A stretch of DNA of 9,600 nucleotides from Acidimicrobiia bacterium (lineage in GTDB: Bacteria > Actinomycetota > Acidimicrobiia > IMCC26256 > BP-133): contig JAICGL010000112.1 of NCBI GenBank assembly GCA_025923175.1, forward strand, positions 1 to 9,600, written 5' to 3'. The position numbers were made by a program, and so were the translations under genes. The stretch's first letter is position 1; every line of letters begins with the position of its first letter. The notes beneath the pieces are model-generated. The model was not told where the DNA came from and made no database searches. It worked only from the letters and a program-made list of their open reading frames with translations. Shown piece by piece: positions 7,295 to 9,600 of the stretch.

Positions 7295-7921
7295 ATGGAA
7301 CCCGTACGCAAGATCACCGGTCGGGCCGTCCCCCTCGATCGGGCCGACGTCGACACCGACCAGATCATCCCCGCTTCGTGGCTCAAGCGCATCGAGCGTA
7401 CGGGCTTCGGCGAAGGGCTCTTCTCCGCCTGGCGGGCCGATCCGGGCTTCGTCCTCAACCGGACCGAGTACGAAGGCGCACGAGTGCTGGTGGCCGGACC
7501 GAACTTCGGTTCCGGCTCGTCGCGGGAACACGCGGCGTGGGCCCTGCAGGACTACGGGTTCGCCGCCGTCATCTCTTCCCGGTTCGCCGACATCTTCCGC
7601 GGCAACTCCCTCAAGATCGGTCTCCTGCCGGTGGAGCTGCCAGCCGAGACTGTGGACAAACTGATGGCCGCCGTGGCCGCCGATCCGACCATCGAAGTGA
7701 CGGTCGACATCGAGAGCCGGACGGTCTCAGCCCCGGCAGCCGGTGTGGAGGCGGGCTTCGAGATCGACGACTTCACCCGCTACCGGTTGATGAACGGTCT
7801 CGACGACATCGGCCTCACGCTCCAGCACGGCGAAGCCATCTCAGCGTTCGAGGCCGGCCGGCCGGGCTATCTGCCGTCGGTCGGATCGGCGCCGGCCGGT
7901 CTAACCGCCACCGAGCGCTAG
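7295..7921 (+). CDS. leuD: 3-isopropylmalate dehydratase small subunit
   Basis: The product has 208 residues, the usual length. It is the swivel-domain partner of LeuC and completes the isomerase active site. Diagnostic segments are GRAVPLDRADVDTDQIIPA near the N-terminus, GPNFGSGSSREHAAWAL (68-84) with the active-site Ser-Ser-Arg-Glu-His, and FADIFRGNSLKIGLLPV. The ATG at 7295 follows a purine-rich AAAGGGAA (7279-7286) at 8 bases. An in-frame open stretch continues upstream into leuC but carries none of the family sequence, so it is not a longer start. The last 18 or so residues (after GRPGYLP) are a variable tail. No obvious terminator follows directly; the next strong hairpin is at 8215. 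Confidence 0.98.
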   Translation: MEPVRKITGRAVPLDRADVDTDQIIPASWLKRIERTGFGEGLFSAWRADPGFVLNRTEYEGARVLVAGPNFGSGSSREHAAWALQDYGFAAVISSRFADIFRGNSLKIGLLPVELPAETVDKLMAAVAADPTIEVTVDIESRTVSAPAAGVEAGFEIDDFTRYRLMNGLDDIGLTLQHGEAISAFEAGRPGYLPSVGSAPAGLTATER

Positions 7922-7976
7922 TCGCGCCCATCAGTCCAAAACGCCGGTAATCCGGACGGGGAACGCCAACGACGCG

Positions 7977-8061
7977 TTCCTGGCAATGCTGTTGGCCGAA
8001 ACCGAACTCAGGCAGGAACTCGGCTCCGCCGATGGAATCGGTTTGCGCTGGGTCAAATCTG
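7977..8061 (+). repeat. Duplicated element, copy 1 (candidate structured leader RNA)
   Basis: Blocks shared exactly with copy 2 are TTCCTGGCA (7977-7985), GCTGTTG (7988-7994), CAGGCAGGAAC (8009-8019), TGGAA (8033-8037) and GCTGGGTCAAATCTG (8047-8061). TTCCTG pairs with CAGGAA (8013-8018) to close an outer stem. The variable segment forms TCGGC-TCC-GCCGA (8020-8032). GCGTTCC (7974-7980) can instead pair with GGAACGC (7960-7966), so TTCC has two competing partners. TCTG (8058-8061) can pair with CAGA (8080-8083). TCCGGACG (7951-7958) is also found upstream of copy 2. The element can also be read as an open coding frame (see findings). I cannot match it to a known RNA family. Confidence 0.7.
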
Positions 8062-8116
8062 TCGCCGCATCGATTGGCGCAGACATGTTTGTCCTGCCTG
8101 AGAAAGAGTGATTCTC

Positions 8117-8188
8117 ATGATTCGGTGGGTCCGCCGCTATCGCGCCCGTCGCTTATTGACCTCCGCTTTGGCCCCCTACTCCTCTTAG
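8117..8188 (+). CDS. Possible 23-residue ORF, perhaps a remnant signal peptide
   Basis: ATG 8117 to TAG 8186-8188 encodes 23 residues beginning MIRWVRRYRARRLL and ending SALAPYSS. The basic start followed by a weakly hydrophobic stretch resembles the front of a signal peptide that stops early. A purine stretch (AGAAAGAG, 8101-8108) lies at ribosome-binding distance, but TGAGAA (8099-8104) can pair with TTCTCA (8112-8117) over it. It occupies the same place after element copy 1 that the secreted repeat protein occupies after copy 2. Translation is unproven and a chance ORF is quite possible. Confidence 0.25.
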   Translation: MIRWVRRYRARRLLTSALAPYSS

Positions 8189-8214
8189 CTCGATCCGCCA
8201 CTCCCTTCCTTCCA

Positions 8215-8243
8215 CTGCGGGCCGGTCTTGTTCCGGCCCGCAG
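8215..8243 (+). terminator. GC-rich hairpin before element copy 2
   Basis: CTGCGGGCCGG (8215-8225) pairs perfectly with its complement at 8233-8243 around a 7-base loop. No T-tract follows. It would end transcripts from leuCD or from element copy 1 and insulate copy 2. Its core is the same as in the hairpins at 4586 and 8808. Confidence 0.65.
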
Positions 8244-8292
8244 CCGCGTCCGGACGCAACGGACGATTGCGGCAAGCGGAAGCAAGAACACA

Positions 8293-8376
8293 TTCCTGGC
8301 ATAGCTGTTGCGCGGAAGGGTCGCAGGCAGGAACCACGCCTCCGGAGTGGAACGGGTTGTTGCTGGGTCAAATCTG
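8293..8376 (+). repeat. Duplicated element, copy 2 (candidate structured leader of the secreted repeat protein)
   Basis: It lies 316 bases downstream of copy 1, with the shared blocks in the same order: TTCCTGGCA (8293), GCTGTTG (8304), CAGGCAGGAAC (8324-8334), TGGAA (8348) and GCTGGGTCAAATCTG (8362-8376). The TTCCTG/CAGGAA outer stem (8293-8298 with 8328-8333) is kept. The variable segment again folds around a TCC loop (8341-8343), but with different stem bases (CCACGCC with GGAGTGG, one mismatch). GCTGCGC (8376-8382) pairs with GCGCAGC (8391-8397), immediately before seven C and the ribosome binding site. This position fits a 5' leader that senses something or sets translation. No promoter was identified. 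Confidence 0.7.
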
Positions 8377-8404
8377 CTGCGCGCCCGCGAGCGCAGCCCC
8401 CCCG

Positions 8405-8410
8405 AAGGAG
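8405..8410 (+). promoter_or_regulatory. Ribosome binding site fixing a TTG start
   Basis: AAGGAG is six bases upstream of TTG 8417. This is the strongest Shine-Dalgarno in the window. It rules out the in-frame ATG at 8228, which would place the hairpin and the whole of element copy 2 inside the protein. Confidence 0.8.
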
Positions 8411-8416
8411 TTCAAC

Positions 8417-8794
8417 TTGCTCAAACCTTCTCGCCGCGCGCTGGTCATCGCGGCTTCCTTTGCCCTCGGTCTTTCCGCAGTCGGACCTACCGCCCAAGCC
8501 GGCCTCCTCGGCGGTGACGACTCCGCCGCTGTCGAGGGCGTCGGTCTGCCGGTTGCCGGCGACCTACTCGGCGGCGGCCTGCTCGGCATCCTCGGCGGCG
8601 AGTCAGGTCTTCTCGGCGGCATCCTCGGCGGCGGCGGCCTGCCCCTCGTCGGCGATGTGCTCGGCGGCGAAGGCGGCCTGCCCCTCGTCGGCGATGTGCT
8701 CGGCGGCGAGGGCGGCCTGCCCCTGGTCGGCGAGTTGCTCGGCGGCGAAATGCTCGACGTCGTCACCATTTCCGGCCTGCTCGGCTCCCTCTAA
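8417..8794 (+). CDS. Small secreted Gly/Leu-rich protein with 13-residue tandem repeats
   Basis: From TTG 8417 the product has 125 residues. Residues 1-28 are a textbook signal peptide: KPSRR, then hydrophobic ALVIAASFALGLSAVG, then AQA before Gly29. The mature 97 residues have no cysteine or aromatic residue and consist largely of Gly, Leu, Val, Asp and Glu. Three consecutive 13-residue units (GGLPLVGDVLGGE twice, then GGLPLVGELLGGE) fill residues 73-111. Looser forms of the pattern (GLPVAGDLLGG, SGLLGGILGGG) lie before them. The mature protein ends in SGLLGSL with no anchor. No family or function is recognised. The alternation of Gly-Gly turns with short hydrophobic strands suggests a self-assembling or surface-coating protein, which is inference only. 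It is preceded by element copy 2 and followed by a strong hairpin, so it is probably a single-gene unit. Confidence 0.85.
   Translation: MLKPSRRALVIAASFALGLSAVGPTAQAGLLGGDDSAAVEGVGLPVAGDLLGGGLLGILGGESGLLGGILGGGGLPLVGDVLGGEGGLPLVGDVLGGEGGLPLVGELLGGEMLDVVTISGLLGSL
8633..8749 (+). repeat. Three 39-bp tandem repeats inside the secreted protein gene
   Basis: Units begin at 8633, 8672 and 8711, each starting GGCGGCCTGCCCCT and encoding 13 residues. Units 1 and 2 differ only at the final base; unit 3 differs at a few positions (GGTCGGCGAGTTG in place of CGTCGGCGATGTG). Near-identity including silent positions indicates recent slippage or unequal exchange, and copy number may vary between strains. 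The reading frame is preserved by any whole-unit change. Confidence 0.95.
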
Positions 8795-8807
8795 CCGCTT
8801 TCTCTGG

Positions 8808-8847
8808 CCGAGGCGGGCCGGCGCGACACGGTGCCGGCCCGCCTCGG
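8808..8847 (+). terminator. Strong GC-rich hairpin after the secreted repeat protein gene
   Basis: A perfect 15-bp stem (CCGAGGCGGGCCGGC at 8808-8822 with 8833-8847) closes a 10-base loop and starts 13 bases after the stop codon. No T-tract follows. It is the longest perfect stem in the window. Confidence 0.8.
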
Positions 8848-8887
8848 CGCGTCCGCGCTGCGGCAATGAATTGCGAGGGGTGCCGCC

Positions 8888-8893
8888 TAGACT
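8888..8893 (+). promoter_or_regulatory. Possible -10 box of a leaderless transcript
   Basis: TAGACT (TANNNT class) ends eight bases before ATG 8902, and there is no Shine-Dalgarno between them. This supports both a leaderless start and the choice of ATG 8902 over ATG 8866, which would put the box inside the coding region. No -35 is evident. Confidence 0.4.
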
Positions 8894-8901
8894 CCTCGAC
8901 C

Positions 8902-9408
8902 ATGGTTCGATTGCTGCGCAGGGTTCTCCGCCTCGGGCTTCTGGCCGGTGTCGGCGTTGGAGTGCTGAAGGTGGTGCGGGGCCGCAAGGGTCCTGATCCC
9001 TGGGCTGACTCCTGGGTGTCGACCGGTCCGCCCGGTGGCACCCGCCCGTCGCCCGCACCGGTGGCCGCCGAGCCGAAGCCCGCCCAGGCCGCAAAGGCCG
9101 ATGCCGGGAAGTCCAGCGCTGCAAATGCCGAGTCCGGCAAGGCCGCCCCGAGTCGGGCGGCCAAGCCGACCCGCACGGGACCGGCCCGGAAGTCACCCAC
9201 CGGCAAGGCCGAGGATCCCCCCGGGGAGCGGCTATGGGTCCCGGCCAACGACGGCGTCTGCCCCCAGTCGCACCCGGTGAAAGCCAAGCTCTCGAGCAAG
9301 ATCTTCCACACGCCTTCGTCCCGCAACTACGGCCGGACGAAGGCCGATCGCTGCTATCCCGACGAGTCATCGGCCCAGGCCGACGGGCTCCGCCCGCCCC
9401 AGCACTAA
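8902..9408 (+). CDS. Membrane-anchored small protein with a C-terminal Cys/His-containing module
   Basis: From ATG 8902 the product has 168 residues. RLLRR is followed by a hydrophobic, glycine-rich helix (about 8-25, LRLGLLAGVGVGVLKVV), probably one membrane anchor or an uncleaved signal. Residues about 35-108 are a low-complexity Pro/Ala/Lys linker. The end (111-168) is ordered: LWVPANDGVCPQSHPVKAKL, then SSKIFHTPSS, NYGRTKADRCYPDE and ADGLRPP. From memory, this C-P-x-S/G-H/Y-P-[IV]-K ... IYH.P ... Y..T ... CF/CY ... GFR pattern is a short module found widely at the C-terminus of small actinobacterial proteins, sometimes named the sunset domain; its role is not established. C120 and C151 are the only cysteines and could pair or bind metal. 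The longer ATG 8866 start adds 12 residues lacking family character. Confidence 0.82.
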   Translation: MVRLLRRVLRLGLLAGVGVGVLKVVRGRKGPDPWADSWVSTGPPGGTRPSPAPVAAEPKPAQAAKADAGKSSAANAESGKAAPSRAAKPTRTGPARKSPTGKAEDPPGERLWVPANDGVCPQSHPVKAKLSSKIFHTPSSRNYGRTKADRCYPDESSAQADGLRPPQH

Positions 9409-9418
9409 ACGTCCTGCC

Positions 9419-9559
9419 TTGACGAAACGGCGTCCGTGCCTCACGATCAACGGGATGACTTCTCGTCTCGCGACCTCCGGACTCCTCCTTATGTAGGGCG
9501 GGCGCCCCGATATCGGCGCTCGCCTGTAGCCTCCTGTCCTACCGGACAGGGGGTTTTTT
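9419..9559 (+). ncRNA. Possible small RNA: promoter-like start, two hairpins and terminator
   Basis: TTGACG (9419-9424) and CACGAT (9442-9447) are separated by 17 bases, a fair -35 and a weak -10. A transcript from about 9454 would run about 105 bases. It would contain a hairpin of GGCGGGCGCC (9497-9506) with GGCGCTCGCC (9515-9524, one G-T pair) and end at the T-tract hairpin at 9530-9559. No protein-coding frame is supported here. The same sequence can equally be the 3' untranslated end of the upstream gene. Confidence 0.3.
9530..9559 (+). terminator. Rho-independent terminator with T-tract
   Basis: CCTCCTGTCC (9530-9539) pairs with GGACAGGGGG (9544-9553), including one G-T wobble, around a TACC loop. 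Six T follow directly (9554-9559), then GTTTG. The T-tract is on the plus strand only, so it ends plus-strand transcription, most simply from the gene at 8902-9408. Confidence 0.9.
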
Positions 9560-9576
9560 GTTTGCCTCACTGTCAT

Positions 9577-9595
9577 TTCGGGGGACACCCCCGAA
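9577..9595. repeat. Short perfect inverted repeat at the right edge
   Basis: TTCGGGGG (9577-9584) and CCCCCGAA (9588-9595) form an 8-bp stem with an ACA loop, followed by CCCCC to the window end. It may be a second terminator, facing either way, or the start of a repeat element; the window ends too soon to tell. Confidence 0.4.
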
Positions 9596-9600
9596 CCCCC

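Larger units (their letters stand above)
7922..8416 (+). other. Non-coding region of 495 bases holding a duplicated leader element
   Basis: No ordinary gene is supported between leuD and the secreted repeat protein. In order it contains element copy 1 (7977-8061), a hairpin starting at TCTG 8058, a 23-codon ORF (8117-8188), a GC hairpin (8215-8243), a second folded stretch (8243-8273, GCCGC and GTCC pairing with GGAC and GCGGC), element copy 2 (8293-8376), a 7-bp hairpin (8376-8397), a run of seven C (8397-8403) and a ribosome binding site. The G+C content is visibly lower than in the flanking leu genes. Confidence 0.7.

Noticed and set aside
8032..8304. 90-codon plus-strand ORF between leuD and the repeat protein
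   Set aside because: It crosses element copy 1, the GC hairpin and part of copy 2 with no ribosome binding site and no protein-like composition.
7951..8397. Known riboswitch classes for the duplicated element, especially c-di-AMP (ydaO) and c-di-GMP
   Set aside because: The GGAACGGG...GGGTCAAATC part superficially resembles the ydaO core, but the ACCCA/TGGGGT pairing and the CCGACAGCTAACCTCG end are absent; c-di-GMP core blocks are also absent.
8228..8416. ATG 8228 as start of the secreted repeat protein
   Set aside because: It would bury the signal peptide behind 63 odd residues and translate the whole leader element; TTG 8417 has AAGGAG at the right spacing and gives an N-terminal signal peptide.
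9367..9588. 73-codon minus-strand ORF at the right end
   Set aside because: It overlaps the end of the membrane protein gene, the hairpins and the terminator, is Arg-rich and has no recognisable sequence.
1..9600. CRISPR arrays, tRNA or rRNA genes, insertion sequences, phage or plasmid functions
   Set aside because: I saw no regularly spaced direct repeats with unique spacers, no tRNA-like cloverleaf with CCA-adjacent arms, and no transposase, integrase or replication protein in any frame.

Overview
The window is a GC-rich actinobacterial chromosome segment. The main evidence is the divergent pair of an NdgR/LtbR-type IclR regulator and leuC-leuD, which is characteristic of Actinomycetota. 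Supporting signs are a PPOX-class (probably F420-dependent) flavoprotein-like enzyme, starts that look leaderless, GC hairpins without a U-tract after several genes, and a small actinobacterial-type membrane protein at the right end. A lineage such as Acidimicrobiia would fit, but I cannot fix the genus.

Layout from left to right. Positions 3054 to 1 (minus strand, running off the left edge) hold one continuous reading frame joining a complete HyuA (hydantoinase A/oxoprolinase N-terminal) domain to a HyuB domain, that is, a fused 5-oxoprolinase-type enzyme. A 243-base intergenic stretch separates it from a divergent gene (3298-4563) for a secreted two-domain protein. A perfect GC hairpin (4586-4617) sits between that gene and the convergent minus-strand pair formed by the PPOX enzyme (4630-5061) and the IclR regulator (5074-5808). 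A short divergent promoter region with a 17-base palindrome (5823-5839) follows, then leuC (5868-7265) and leuD (7295-7921), the two subunits of isopropylmalate isomerase for leucine synthesis. NdgR-type regulators control exactly this operon, so this block reads as a self-contained regulator, operator and target unit.

The least ordinary part is 7922-8847. A block of about 85 bases (7977-8061) recurs at 8293-8376. The two copies share islands of perfect identity, including a 15-base one, separated by diverged segments of almost constant length. Both can form the same 6-bp outer stem. Copy 1 precedes a 23-codon ORF and a GC hairpin (8215-8243). Copy 2 directly precedes the ribosome binding site of a TTG-started gene (8417-8794) for a small secreted Gly/Leu-rich protein with three 13-residue tandem repeats, which ends in another GC hairpin (8808-8847). 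This looks like a duplicated unit of leader element, secreted-protein gene and terminator, with the first copy decayed. I cannot match the leader to a known riboswitch.

The right end holds a small membrane-anchored protein (8902-9408) with a conserved C-terminal Cys/His-containing module. After it come two hairpins, the second followed by a T-tract (9530-9559): the only classical intrinsic terminator in the window, and possibly the 3' end of a small RNA.
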